From: Sporomusaceae bacterium
GTDB lineage: Bacteria > Bacillota > Negativicutes > Sporomusales > UBA7701
Reading direction: 5' to 3'
Length of the DNA stretch: 64,000 bases
Assembly: GCA_031460455.1 (NCBI GenBank)
Contig: JAVKTQ010000003.1
Span: 62,001 to 126,000 of the forward strand
Below the pieces are notes generated by a model. That model saw only the letters and a list, made by a program, of their open reading frames with translations. It was not told the origin of the DNA and did not search any database. This document shows positions 34,222-42,078 of the stretch, one piece after another. The position numbers and the translations under genes are program-made. The stretch's first letter is position 1, and the number at the start of each line of letters is the position of its first letter.

Positions 34222-35055
34222 ATGGAGATAAGTCTCAGGAGGCAACAGACGGAGCTGGCGGCCGAGAAGCTTGCCGACGCCGTTCTCCGTCCGGGAGGAC
34301 AGGAAGTGAGGCCCAATCAGCTGCTCAGAGCGGCGGGCCTGACCGGTCGCCGCGATCCTCTTTCCGAGCTTCAGCAGAAGATACTGACCGCGGCGATTGC
34401 GCTTATCCACGCCAGTGGCAAGCCTGACGCGACGCGGACTGCTTACGCGATGAAAACAGGCGATTTCCTGACGCTTTGCGGGGGCGGGAGCGACGATCCT
34501 TATGCTTTTCTGACTGGCGAGGTTGAGAAGCTGGTAAAGAAGGGCGTGTGGCTGCACGACGGGCAGGCGGGAACGCTGACCAGGACGCAATGGTTCCAGT
34601 CGATCGGTTTCGGCGGCGGGGAAATTGTTTTTCAGTTTGCCGCGCCGGTACTGGCGCTGATCGCCGCCATCGCGCCCGGCGATACCGAATACCAGTTGGT
34701 GAAGGGTATCCAGTACAAGGGCAAACATACCAGGGCGGTGTTCGAGATTATCTGGGCCGGGAAGTCGGCCGGGGTGGTGGAGTACAGCATTCCCGAGCTG
34801 ATGAGGCTGCTGGCGCTGGAGCATACCCGTTATTCGTACGGGCAGTTGAGGCTCCGCGTCCTGGAGCCGTCGTTGCAGGAGATCTACGATTGGGATGAGG
34901 AGATCGCCGTCCGCTTCGGACCGACCTTTTCCGGCCGCAGGGTGGAAGGGGTGTGGTTCGAGGCGATGACCGGGAATGAGGCCCGCGAGCTGCGGGAGAA
35001 GGAGCCCCAGTTCAGGTTCGCGCCTCCGGAGGAGCGGCCGGTGCAGGGCGACTGA
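34222..35055 (+). CDS. Plasmid-type replication initiator (Rep_3/RepB family) at the head of a metabolic operon
   Basis: Protein of 277 residues that I assign to the initiator Rep superfamily of iteron plasmids. The N-terminal half has the first winged-helix layout (LLRAAGLTGRRDPLSELQQKILTAAIALIH). The second winged helix contains YSIPELMRLLALEHTRYSYGQ followed by LRVLEPSLQEI, which matches the signature of that family. GAGGTGAGGAG precedes ATG 34222. No partition, mobilisation or iteron array is present, and the stop is only 15 nt before the radical SAM gene. A domesticated initiator acting as a transcription factor is my inference. Confidence 0.72.
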   Translation: MEISLRRQQTELAAEKLADAVLRPGGQEVRPNQLLRAAGLTGRRDPLSELQQKILTAAIALIHASGKPDATRTAYAMKTGDFLTLCGGGSDDPYAFLTGEVEKLVKKGVWLHDGQAGTLTRTQWFQSIGFGGGEIVFQFAAPVLALIAAIAPGDTEYQLVKGIQYKGKHTRAVFEIIWAGKSAGVVEYSIPELMRLLALEHTRYSYGQLRLRVLEPSLQEIYDWDEEIAVRFGPTFSGRRVEGVWFEAMTGNEARELREKEPQFRFAPPEERPVQGD

Positions 35056-35070
35056 CAAGACGGGAGAACG

Positions 35071-36075
35071 ATGATTATGGATAAAATTGTTACAAGGATA
35101 GTTTATAAAGCCCTCGACGGCGGCGAGATCACCCCGGCGGAGATCAGGAAGCTGCTCGGCGTCGATTGGCTGTCGGAAGAGGCTTTTCTGATGCAGTATG
35201 CTTCGCGGAAGATGAGCGAGGCGTCGGCCAAGGGTAAGGCGGAGGTGCACGGCCAGGTCGGCATCGACGTCGGCCCGTGCCCGAAGAACTGCGAGTATTG
35301 CTCGTTTGCCGCGAAGCATAGTGTTTTTCCCGCTCCCAAGGTCCACCCCGTGGCGGAGATTGTCGAGACCTGCCTGGGGCTGGAGGCGGCCGGGGCCAAC
35401 GCTGTTTACCTGATGGCGACCGCCGCCGTCGCCCTGCCGGATTACCTCAGGATCGCCAGGGATGTGCGCGCCGCCCTGAAGCCGGAGATGCCGCTAATTG
35501 CCAATGTGGACGATTTCGACGAGGAGGGGGCCAGGGCGCTGAAGAAGGCCGGGTTCGCCGGCATATACCACTGCGTGCGCCTCGGCGAGGGCAAGGTGAC
35601 GGCGATCGAACCGCGGATGAGGGTCCGCACCATCCAGGCCGCGCAAAAGGCGGGGCTGCTGCTGGGGACGAGCGTGGGGCCGGTGGGACCGGAGCACACG
35701 GTCGAGGAGCTGGTGGCGACGACGGTGACGACCAGGGAGCTGAAGCCGGTGAACAGCGCCGCCTGCCGGCGGATCAACATCCCCGGCCTGCCGCTCACCG
35801 ACCACGGGTCGGTGAGTTACGGCCGGATGGCGCATATCCTGGCGGCAGTCAGGCTGGCAAGCGGCTACGAGACCATCGGGTTCGGCACCCACGAGCCCAA
35901 CGGTATGGGCGCCATGGCCGGGGCCAACCTGTTCTGGGCGGAACGGGGGGCCAATCCGCGCGACACAAGCGAGGCCACGGTACGGGGCTGGACGGTGGAG
36001 CAGGCGCGGGCGCTGCAGGAGGAAGCCGGCTGGGAGACGCTCGAAGGCCCGTCGGCGATGTTCGGGGGAAGGTAG
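35071..36075 (+). CDS. BioB/HydE/PylB-like radical SAM enzyme without the auxiliary-cluster Cys
   Basis: Radical SAM protein of 334 residues with CPKNCEYCSFA near residue 70 for the SAM-binding [4Fe-4S] cluster and a full barrel. It resembles biotin synthase, but the Cys that hold the second [2Fe-2S] cluster in BioB are replaced: VYLMATAAV, LIANVDDF and LGTSVGPVG stand where those Cys should be. Sulfur insertion into dethiobiotin is therefore unlikely. Relatives without the second cluster include PylB and HydE-like enzymes. ATG 35071 or 35077 can serve as start after GGGAGA. The gene is co-transcribed with the RepB-like regulator and the ArsS-type gene. Confidence 0.8.
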   Translation: MIMDKIVTRIVYKALDGGEITPAEIRKLLGVDWLSEEAFLMQYASRKMSEASAKGKAEVHGQVGIDVGPCPKNCEYCSFAAKHSVFPAPKVHPVAEIVETCLGLEAAGANAVYLMATAAVALPDYLRIARDVRAALKPEMPLIANVDDFDEEGARALKKAGFAGIYHCVRLGEGKVTAIEPRMRVRTIQAAQKAGLLLGTSVGPVGPEHTVEELVATTVTTRELKPVNSAACRRINIPGLPLTDHGSVSYGRMAHILAAVRLASGYETIGFGTHEPNGMGAMAGANLFWAERGANPRDTSEATVRGWTVEQARALQEEAGWETLEGPSAMFGGR

Positions 36076-36123
36076 CGGCCAGGCGGCCGATGCGGATAAA
36101 GATGCTGAAGGAGTGGAGCGACG

Positions 36124-37077
36124 ATGCGCAGTTTTCAGGAATTTGTCGATGAAGCAAGACAGCCGCTGGTCAGGGATAGCCTTAAAGTTTTGCAGGTCAA
36201 TATGGGGTATGTGTGCAATCTGCGGTGCCACCACTGCCACCTGGAGGCGGGGCCGGACCGCCGGGAGACGATGAGCCGGGAGGTCGTGGACGATTGCCTG
36301 CGGTTCGTCAGGGGTGCCGGGGAGATCGATGTGGATATCACCGGCGGGGCGCCGGAGGCGAATGAGAATTTGGCGTATTTCATCGGTGAGTTGCGCCGCC
36401 TTAAGAACGTGAAGCGCATTATCGTGCGCTCTAATCTGGCGATTCTGGAAGAGGCGGGGAAGACGCACCTGCCGGAGTTTTTTGCCGGTCAGGGAGTGGA
36501 GATCGTGTCGTCAATGCCCTGTTATCTGGAGGATAATGTGGCCGCCCAGCGGGGCGAGGGCGTGTATGAGAAGAACGTCAGGGTGCTGCGGCGGCTGAAT
36601 GCGCTCGGTTTCGGCACTGGGCGGCATAAGCTGCATCTGGTGTACAATCCCGGCGGCGCGTTCCTGCCGGGACCGCAGGCCGGGCTGGAGGCCGATTATA
36701 AGAAGAATCTGGGCGAAACTTTCGGGATAAAGTTCGATAGCCTGTTTACGATCGCGAATATGCCGATCGGCCGTTTTCGCAGCGATTTGGAGGGCCAAGG
36801 CCAGTTGGCGGGCTATCTCAAGCTGCTTGACGATAGCTCGCACGCGCGCAATCTGGCGCAGGTGATGTGCCGCAGCCAGATAAGCGTGGACTGGCAGGGA
36901 AGGCTGTTCGACTGCGACTTCAACCAGGCGCTCGGCGTCCCGGCGACGGCGGGCAAGATCGGCGAAGTGAGCGCCAGCGAGCTGGTGGGGCTGCCCATCC
37001 AGGCGGGCGACCACTGTTTCGCCTGCACCGCCGGCGGCGGCAGCAGCTGCCAGGGGAGTTTTGGCAAATGCGGATGA
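36124..37077 (+). CDS. arsS: ArsS-type radical SAM protein (arsenosugar biosynthesis family)
   Basis: Radical SAM protein of 317 residues with CNLRCHHCHLEAGPDR near residue 33 and the DUF3641-type C-terminal half: VYNPGGAFLPGPQAGLE, NMPIGRFRSDL, VMCRSQISVDW, DCDFNQ and the final HCFACTAGGGSSCQG. These match ArsS, which in cyanobacteria joins dimethylarsenate to the 5'-deoxyadenosyl group of SAM. Members elsewhere are selenoproteins; here the motif uses Cys throughout. An ArsM domain exists at 9867 but is not adjacent. The real substrate in this operon, next to an uptake ABC transporter, remains open. Confidence 0.85.
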   Translation: MRSFQEFVDEARQPLVRDSLKVLQVNMGYVCNLRCHHCHLEAGPDRRETMSREVVDDCLRFVRGAGEIDVDITGGAPEANENLAYFIGELRRLKNVKRIIVRSNLAILEEAGKTHLPEFFAGQGVEIVSSMPCYLEDNVAAQRGEGVYEKNVRVLRRLNALGFGTGRHKLHLVYNPGGAFLPGPQAGLEADYKKNLGETFGIKFDSLFTIANMPIGRFRSDLEGQGQLAGYLKLLDDSSHARNLAQVMCRSQISVDWQGRLFDCDFNQALGVPATAGKIGEVSASELVGLPIQAGDHCFACTAGGGSSCQGSFGKCG

Positions 37078-38036
37078 GGTCGGCAATCGTAGCCCTGCTG
37101 TTGGCCGCGCTGGCGATCAGCGGCTGCGGCGGCAAGAGCTCGACTCAGACTCCGGGCGCGGAGCCGGCCGGTAAGGAGATCCGCATCGGGATCGTGCCCC
37201 TGCCGCATTACGCCCATATGTGGGTGGCGAAGAAGAAGGGCTTACTCGACGAGGAACTGAACAAAGCGGGCTATAAACTGAAGTGGCAGCCGTTCGCCCT
37301 GGGGCCGATGGTGAGCGAGGCTTTCGCGGCCGGCCATCTCGATTTCGGGGTCATGGGCGATTTCCCGGCCTTCATTGGCCGGGCCGCCGGCACCGACTAT
37401 CGGATCGCGGCGGTCGCTTCGTCGGGACCCAAGACGCTGGCGCTGGTGGTCAAGAGGGATTCCCCTGTTACCGGCATAGCCGCCCTGAAAGGCAAGAAGG
37501 TGGCGACGACCAAGGCGGCGTACGGGCAGAAGCTGCTGCACCTGCTGCTGGAAAAGAACGGACTGGCTATGAACGATATCCAGTTTATCCATATGTCGAT
37601 GGACGATCTGGCGACAGCGCTGGTGCGCGGCGACGTGGACGCCGGCGTGATGTGGGACCCGTTGCTGACTCGCCTGGGCGAGGCCGGCGAAATCAGGGTG
37701 CTGGCCGACGGGACGGGAATCTACGAGGCATATGCCGTGCTGATGGCGAGCGGCGAGATGCTTGATAAGCATCCGGCGGCGGTCGACGCGGTGCTGAAGG
37801 CGTTCCGGCGGGGCAGCGAGTACCTGAGGCAGCATCCCGAGGAAGGCAAGAAGCTGCTGCTTGAGGATATAAGGATGCCGGAGACGCTGCTGGCGAAGGT
37901 TGTCGGCAAGTTCAATTACGACGATAAGATCACCGATCGGTTCGTGGCCGATATGAAGGATACCGAAGCGTTTATGCGCAAAGGCGGTTTGCTGAAAAAT
38001 CCGGTGGATGTCGAGGCTTTCGTCCGCCGGAAGTGA
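37068..38036 (+). CDS. ABC transporter substrate-binding lipoprotein, NitT/TauT type
   Basis: Periplasmic binding protein of 322 residues with a lipoprotein signal (hydrophobic stretch ending ISGCGG, lipidated Cys at about residue 20). The fold is SsuA/NMT1-like: IRIGIVPLPHYAHMWVAKKKG, then LDFGVMGDFPAFIGR and LVRGDVDAGVMWDPLL. The start ATG at 37068 overlaps the end of arsS by 10 nt, with AGGGGAG upstream. Family ligands include sulfonates, nitrate and thiamine precursors. The pairing with two radical SAM genes hints at an unusual organic ligand, not determined. Confidence 0.88.
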   Translation: MRMRSAIVALLLAALAISGCGGKSSTQTPGAEPAGKEIRIGIVPLPHYAHMWVAKKKGLLDEELNKAGYKLKWQPFALGPMVSEAFAAGHLDFGVMGDFPAFIGRAAGTDYRIAAVASSGPKTLALVVKRDSPVTGIAALKGKKVATTKAAYGQKLLHLLLEKNGLAMNDIQFIHMSMDDLATALVRGDVDAGVMWDPLLTRLGEAGEIRVLADGTGIYEAYAVLMASGEMLDKHPAAVDAVLKAFRRGSEYLRQHPEEGKKLLLEDIRMPETLLAKVVGKFNYDDKITDRFVADMKDTEAFMRKGGLLKNPVDVEAFVRRK

Positions 38037-38055
38037 TGCGGGAGAGATAACAACG

Positions 38056-38865
38056 ATGGAGATGGCGCTTAAGATCGCGGCAACGTATAGGGACAATTTG
38101 GCGGCCGGCCTGCCGGGGTGGAAGAAGCTGGCGGCTCCGGCCGTCTTGCTGGCGATATGGCAGGCGGTTACCACCGCCGGTCTGGTCAAACCGATTTTGC
38201 TGCCCCCACCGGGGCAGGTACTCGAGGCTTTGCTGGCGATGGCTGGCAGCGGCGAACTGGCCGTCCATCTGGGGGCGAGCATCGTTCGGGTGCTCGAAGG
38301 CTTCGCGCTGGCCGCCGTACTGGGGGTGGGCCTGGGCCTGGCGCTGGGCATTTTTCCGCTGCTGTTCGAACTTGCCGACGGCGTCATCCAGCTTATCCGC
38401 CCCATCCCGCCGATTGCCTGGCTGCCGCTGGCGATCCTCTGGTTCGGCATCGAAGAGGGGTCGAAGGTTTTCATTATCACGCTGGGCGCCTTTTTCCCGA
38501 TCTTCGTCAATGTGCTTGACGGTGTCCGTCAGACGGATCATAAGTTTTTGGAGCTGGCCAGGGCGTTGGAGGTGCCGAAGGGCAAGTTTATCGCCAAGGT
38601 CGTTATTCCGGGGGCGCTGCCGTTCATTGCCGCCGGGCTGCGCATCGGACTGGGCTACGCCTGGATGTGTGTGGTGGCCGCGGAGCTGTCGGCCGGGATG
38701 ACCGGCGTTGGCTACATGCTCACCGACGCGCGGGCGCTGGCGCAGACCGACCGGGTGCTGGTGGGGATGCTGGCGATCGGCGTGGTGGGCAAGGCGATGG
38801 ACGGCGTGCTGCGCGCGCTGGAAGAGAGGATTGTCAGATGGAGAACCTCCTTTACCGGGGAATAG
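38056..38865 (+). CDS. ABC transporter permease, NitT/TauT type
   Basis: Membrane subunit of about 269 residues with six helices and the binding-protein-dependent signature ELARALEVPKGKFIAKVVIPGALPFIAAGLRIGLG. ATG 38056 follows GGGAGAG at 9 nt; the frame upstream overlaps the binding protein gene. The ATPase gene overlaps its end by 28 nt. It completes a three-gene importer with 37068-38036 and 38838-39614. Confidence 0.92.
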   Translation: MEMALKIAATYRDNLAAGLPGWKKLAAPAVLLAIWQAVTTAGLVKPILLPPPGQVLEALLAMAGSGELAVHLGASIVRVLEGFALAAVLGVGLGLALGIFPLLFELADGVIQLIRPIPPIAWLPLAILWFGIEEGSKVFIITLGAFFPIFVNVLDGVRQTDHKFLELARALEVPKGKFIAKVVIPGALPFIAAGLRIGLGYAWMCVVAAELSAGMTGVGYMLTDARALAQTDRVLVGMLAIGVVGKAMDGVLRALEERIVRWRTSFTGE

Positions 38866-39614
38866 ATGACGACCTGCTGGTCGTCGCCGGCCTGGGGAAG
38901 ATATATAAGACACGCGGCGGCGACGTGGCCGCGCTTGAGGGCATCGACCTCCGCGTGGGCGGCCACGAGTTCGTCAGCATCGTCGGCGCGAGCGGCTGCG
39001 GGAAGAGTACGCTGCTGCGGATAATCGCCGGACTTGACGCAGATTACGGGGGAACGGTCGCGGTACGCGGGCGGCGGGTCGCCGGCGCCGGCCTCGACCG
39101 GGGGATCGTGTTCCAGGAACCGCGGCTGCTGCCGTGGCTGACGGTGGCGGAGAATGTGGCTTTCGCGCTGCAGAAGGGCAGCCGGGAGGAGAAAGCGGCA
39201 ATTGTCACCGCCCACCTCGAGAAGGTGGGGCTGGTCGGGTTTGCGCAGGCTTACCCCGGGGAGCTGTCGGGCGGGATGGCGCAGCGGGCGGCGATCGCCA
39301 GGGCGCTGGTCAACCGGCCGGAAATCCTGCTGCTGGACGAGCCGTTCGGTGCGCTGGACGCGCTGACGCGCCTGAGGATGCAGCACGAGTTGCTGGAGAT
39401 CTGGCGCGACAACAGGACGACGATGATTATGGTGACTCATGATATTGAGGAGGCCGTGTACCTCGGCGACCGGGTGGTGGTGATGTCGGAACGGCCGGGA
39501 ACGGTGAGGAAAGAGTTTGCCGTCGACCTGCCGCGGCCGCGGAGCCGCTCCGACGCCGCTTTCCAGCAACTCCGGCAGGCGATCGGCCGGGAATTTCACG
39601 AAGAGTTGGGGTAG
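38838..39614 (+). CDS. ABC transporter ATP-binding protein, NitT/TauT type
   Basis: ATPase of 258 residues with Walker A GASGCGKST near residue 50, Q-loop VFQEPRLLPW, signature LSGGMAQR, Walker B LLLDEPFGALDAL and switch His in VTHDIEEAV. ATG 38838 has AGAGAGG upstream and lies inside the permease gene, so the subunits are translationally coupled. The longer open frame to 38667 is an overlap artefact. Confidence 0.93.
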   Translation: MENLLYRGIDDDLLVVAGLGKIYKTRGGDVAALEGIDLRVGGHEFVSIVGASGCGKSTLLRIIAGLDADYGGTVAVRGRRVAGAGLDRGIVFQEPRLLPWLTVAENVAFALQKGSREEKAAIVTAHLEKVGLVGFAQAYPGELSGGMAQRAAIARALVNRPEILLLDEPFGALDALTRLRMQHELLEIWRDNRTTMIMVTHDIEEAVYLGDRVVVMSERPGTVRKEFAVDLPRPRSRSDAAFQQLRQAIGREFHEELG

Positions 39615-39643
39615 AGCGCGGCGCAGGAAAGGGGCTGGTTTTT

Positions 39644-40132
39644 ATGATGGCGATAAGACGGGCGGAGGCCGCGGACTTCGGCGAAATCTGGCCGATCCTC
39701 AAGGAGGTTTTTGCGCGGGGGGATACGTATTCTTTTTCGCCCGATACCTCTGAGCAGGAAGGCTTCCGCATCTGGATGGAGCTGCCGCTCGCTACATATG
39801 TCGCTGTGGCGGACGGGCTGGTGGCGGGGACATATTTTCTAAAACCCAATCAGCCCGGTCTTGGCGCGCATGTCGGCAATGCGGGCTACGCCGTCAGTTC
39901 GGCGGCCCGCGGCCGGGGAATCGGCCGAGCGATGTGCGAACACTCGCTGAAGGAGGCTCGGGCGCTGGGGTTCAAAGCGATGCAGTTTAATTTCGTCGTA
40001 TCCACGAACACGGTGGCGGTGGAGCTGTGGCGAAAGTGCGGTTTCACGGTCGCCGGCAGGCTGCCCAAGGCTTTTGCGCATCAGGAGCAGGGATTCGTGG
40101 ACGTTTTTGTGATGTACCAGTGGCTGGGCTAA
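39644..40132 (+). CDS. GNAT-family N-acetyltransferase
   Basis: Acetyltransferase of 162 residues with the acetyl-CoA loop AVSSAARGRGIGRAMCEHSL near residue 85 and a C-terminal NTVAVELWRKCGFTVAG. It belongs to the general RimI-like/phosphinothricin-type branch; the acceptor is unknown. It is 30 nt after the ABC ATPase and 18 nt before the flavin reductase gene, so it is part of the same operon. Confidence 0.88.
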   Translation: MMAIRRAEAADFGEIWPILKEVFARGDTYSFSPDTSEQEGFRIWMELPLATYVAVADGLVAGTYFLKPNQPGLGAHVGNAGYAVSSAARGRGIGRAMCEHSLKEARALGFKAMQFNFVVSTNTVAVELWRKCGFTVAGRLPKAFAHQEQGFVDVFVMYQWLG

Positions 40133-40150
40133 GGGGAAGGCGGTGAGGCG

Positions 40151-40729
40151 ATGAAGAAGTCTCTGGGGGCGCTGGCGCCGGCGATGCCGTTGCCGGTGTG
40201 GGTGATCGGCAGTTATGGCGAGGACGGCTCGCCCTGTCTGATGACCGCGGCCTGGTGCGGGGTGTGTTGCTCTGAGCCGCCCTGCGTGGCGGTGGCGGTG
40301 CGCAAGTCGCGGTTGACGCATGTCAGTATCGCCGCGCGCGGCGCTTTCACGGTCAACATCCCGTCGGAGCGTTACGCGGCGGAGGCGGATTACTGCGGTC
40401 TGGTTTCCGGGCGGGACGTGGATAAGTTTGCGGTGACGGGGCTGACGGCGGTCGGCAGTGAGCTGGTGGACGCTCCTTATGTCGCGGAGTTTCCCCTGGT
40501 GCTGGAGTGCACGGTGGTGGAGGCTGTCGAGCTGGGCAGCCACACCCTTTTCGTCGGCAGGATCGCCGATGCGAAGGCCGATGCGGCGGTACTCGGCGAG
40601 AACGGTCTGCCGGACCTGGCGAAGGTAAAACCGCTGGTGTGCAGCCCGACTGACAGGAATTACTACGGCGTCGGCAACGTGCTGGGGGGGACGTATTCGC
40701 TGGGGCGCGGTATTGCCGCGAAGACATAG
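40151..40729 (+). CDS. Flavin reductase-like (FMN-binding) protein
   Basis: Protein of 192 residues with the split-barrel FMN-binding fold of the flavin reductase/DIM6-NTAB group. It starts MPLPVWVIGSYGEDGSPCLMTAAWCGVCC, with FTVNIPSERYA further on. It carries an unusual Cys group (CGVCCSEPPC near residue 37-46) not needed for FMN binding. It could reduce flavin or act as a flavodoxin-like carrier for the radical SAM enzymes. Last gene before a weak terminator at 40742-40772. Confidence 0.85.
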   Translation: MKKSLGALAPAMPLPVWVIGSYGEDGSPCLMTAAWCGVCCSEPPCVAVAVRKSRLTHVSIAARGAFTVNIPSERYAAEADYCGLVSGRDVDKFAVTGLTAVGSELVDAPYVAEFPLVLECTVVEAVELGSHTLFVGRIADAKADAAVLGENGLPDLAKVKPLVCSPTDRNYYGVGNVLGGTYSLGRGIAAKT

Positions 40730-40741
40730 ACGAGGATGTGA

Positions 40742-40773
40742 GGCTGGCCCGATTGACCGGGGCGGCCTTTTTG
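40742..40773 (+). terminator. Probable terminator after the rep-radical SAM operon
   Basis: GGCTGGCCC (40742-40750) pairs with GGGGCGGCC in part (seven of nine) and is followed by TTTTT at about 40768-40772, 13 nt after the flavin reductase stop. Confidence 0.5.
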
Positions 40774-40850
40774 CTTGTTCGCGGCATATCGGTCGCTGGA
40801 AGGGATTGGAGTTCTTTTTTGGGAAAGCGTGTGTCAAAATGAAAAAACGC

Positions 40851-41010
40851 GCGGTTTCCTCCGTTTTTTTGGTGCGGACGCTATTGGGGCGGCGCACCTT
40901 TGGCAAGGTTGCCGGCGATGGCACGGTTATTGCAAGTGCTTATATATGTATAACCCGGATGGCGGGGCGCGGGTCATTTTGCCGCCGCCCGGCAACCGGC
41001 AGGAAACCGC
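40851..41010 (+). ncRNA. Candidate Moco/Tuco-type riboswitch (Moco RNA motif)
   Basis: A 160-nt leader is closed by a perfect 10-bp long-range stem: GCGGTTTCCT (40851-40860) with AGGAAACCGC (41001-41010). Inside it are the run GCACCTTTGGC followed by GCC and a GATGGC segment, an arm GGTTAT / ATAACC near 40923-40956, an arm GGCGG / CCGCC near 40962-40987, and a 3' GCCGCCCGG...GGAAACC. The order and the CUUUGGC, GCCNCCC and GGAAA elements resemble the Moco RNA motif as I recall it from E. coli moaA. The next gene is a molybdopterin-binding protein whose ribosome binding site starts 18 nt after the stem. The match is by eye. Confidence 0.68.
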
Positions 41011-41042
41011 ATGATAACGAGCCTTTGAAGGAGATGGTGCAG

Positions 41043-42065
41043 ATGCAGATGATTAAAGTTGAAGATGCGGTAGGTAGCGTTCTTTGCCACGATATAACCA
41101 GGATCGTGCCCGGCGAGGCCAAGGGGCCGGCGTTCAAGAAAGGCCATATCGTTTCTGCGCAGGATGTTCCCGAGCTGCTGAAGCTGGGCAAGGAGCACTT
41201 GTATGTCTGGGAGCTCAGGAAGGGGTTCGTACACGAGAACGACGCTGGGCTGAGGATAGCCAGGACGCTGCAGGGGCAGGGGCTTTCCCTTACCGAGCCT
41301 AGCGAGGGCAAGGTGAAGCTTGTCGCCGAAACCGACGGGCTGTGTGTCATTGACGAGAACCGCCTGCTGCAGATCAATATGCTGGAGGAGATCGCGGCAG
41401 CGACGATCAGCAACGCCAGGCCGGTGAAGAAGGGCATGGCTGTGGCCGGGGTAAGGGTTATCCCGCTGGTTATTGCGGAGGAGAAGCTGGCGCAGGCGGA
41501 GGCGATAGCGCCGGCTGGCGGCGTTATCGCGATAAAGCCGTTCCACTCTTATAAGGTGGGGGTTATCACCACCGGCAGCGAGGTTTACCACGGGCGGATC
41601 GAGGATAAGTTCGGGCCGGTGGTCAGGGAGAAGGTCGAAGCGTTCGGCTGCCGGGTGATCGAGCATATCATCGTGCCTGACGATGTGGAGCGGATTTCCG
41701 CGGCGATAAAGAAGCTGCTGGCGGGCGGCGCCGAGATGATCCTGACGACCGGGGGGATGTCGGTCGACCCCGACGATGTGACGCCGACCGCCATCAGGGC
41801 GGCGGGCGCGGATATCGTGACATATGGGGCCCCCGTGCTGCCGGGAGCGATGTTGATGGTCGCCTATATGGGCCAGGTGCCGATTTTGGGATTGCCGGGC
41901 TGCGTGATGTATCACAAGACGACGGTTTTCGATCTGGTGCTGACGCAGGTTCTTGCCGGCGAGACAGTCACCCGGGCGATGATCGCCAAGCTGGGGATGG
42001 GCGGGCTGTGCCTGGAGTGCGAGGTCTGCCGCTACCCGCAATGTTCGTTTGGCACAGGCGCATAG
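41043..42065 (+). CDS. Molybdopterin-binding protein (MoeA/MogA-like domain) with Cys-rich tail
   Basis: Cytoplasmic protein of 340 residues. Residues 1-160 are a clostridial-type N-terminal domain (GHIVSAQDVPELLKLGKEHLYVWE). Residues 175-320 hold the MoCF-binding fold with VGVITTGSEV, LTTGGMSVDPDD and PGCVMYHK. The C-terminus carries CLECEVCRYPQC, a possible metal site or sulfur handle not usual in MoeA. Start ATG 41043 has AAGGAG 9 nt before it; the frame is open upstream through the riboswitch but that part is not coding. It is followed 13 nt later by a true moeA, so the two probably share work in metal insertion. Confidence 0.85.
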   Translation: MQMIKVEDAVGSVLCHDITRIVPGEAKGPAFKKGHIVSAQDVPELLKLGKEHLYVWELRKGFVHENDAGLRIARTLQGQGLSLTEPSEGKVKLVAETDGLCVIDENRLLQINMLEEIAAATISNARPVKKGMAVAGVRVIPLVIAEEKLAQAEAIAPAGGVIAIKPFHSYKVGVITTGSEVYHGRIEDKFGPVVREKVEAFGCRVIEHIIVPDDVERISAAIKKLLAGGAEMILTTGGMSVDPDDVTPTAIRAAGADIVTYGAPVLPGAMLMVAYMGQVPILGLPGCVMYHKTTVFDLVLTQVLAGETVTRAMIAKLGMGGLCLECEVCRYPQCSFGTGA

Positions 42066-42078
42066 AGGGGACGTAGAT

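Noticed and set aside
34222-35055. An active plasmid or integrated replicon origin
   Set aside because: No iterons, parAB, mobilisation genes or integrase were found nearby, and the flanking genes are metabolic.
35071-36075. Annotation as biotin synthase BioB
   Set aside because: The Cys ligands of the sulfur-donating [2Fe-2S] cluster are missing and no other biotin genes are near.
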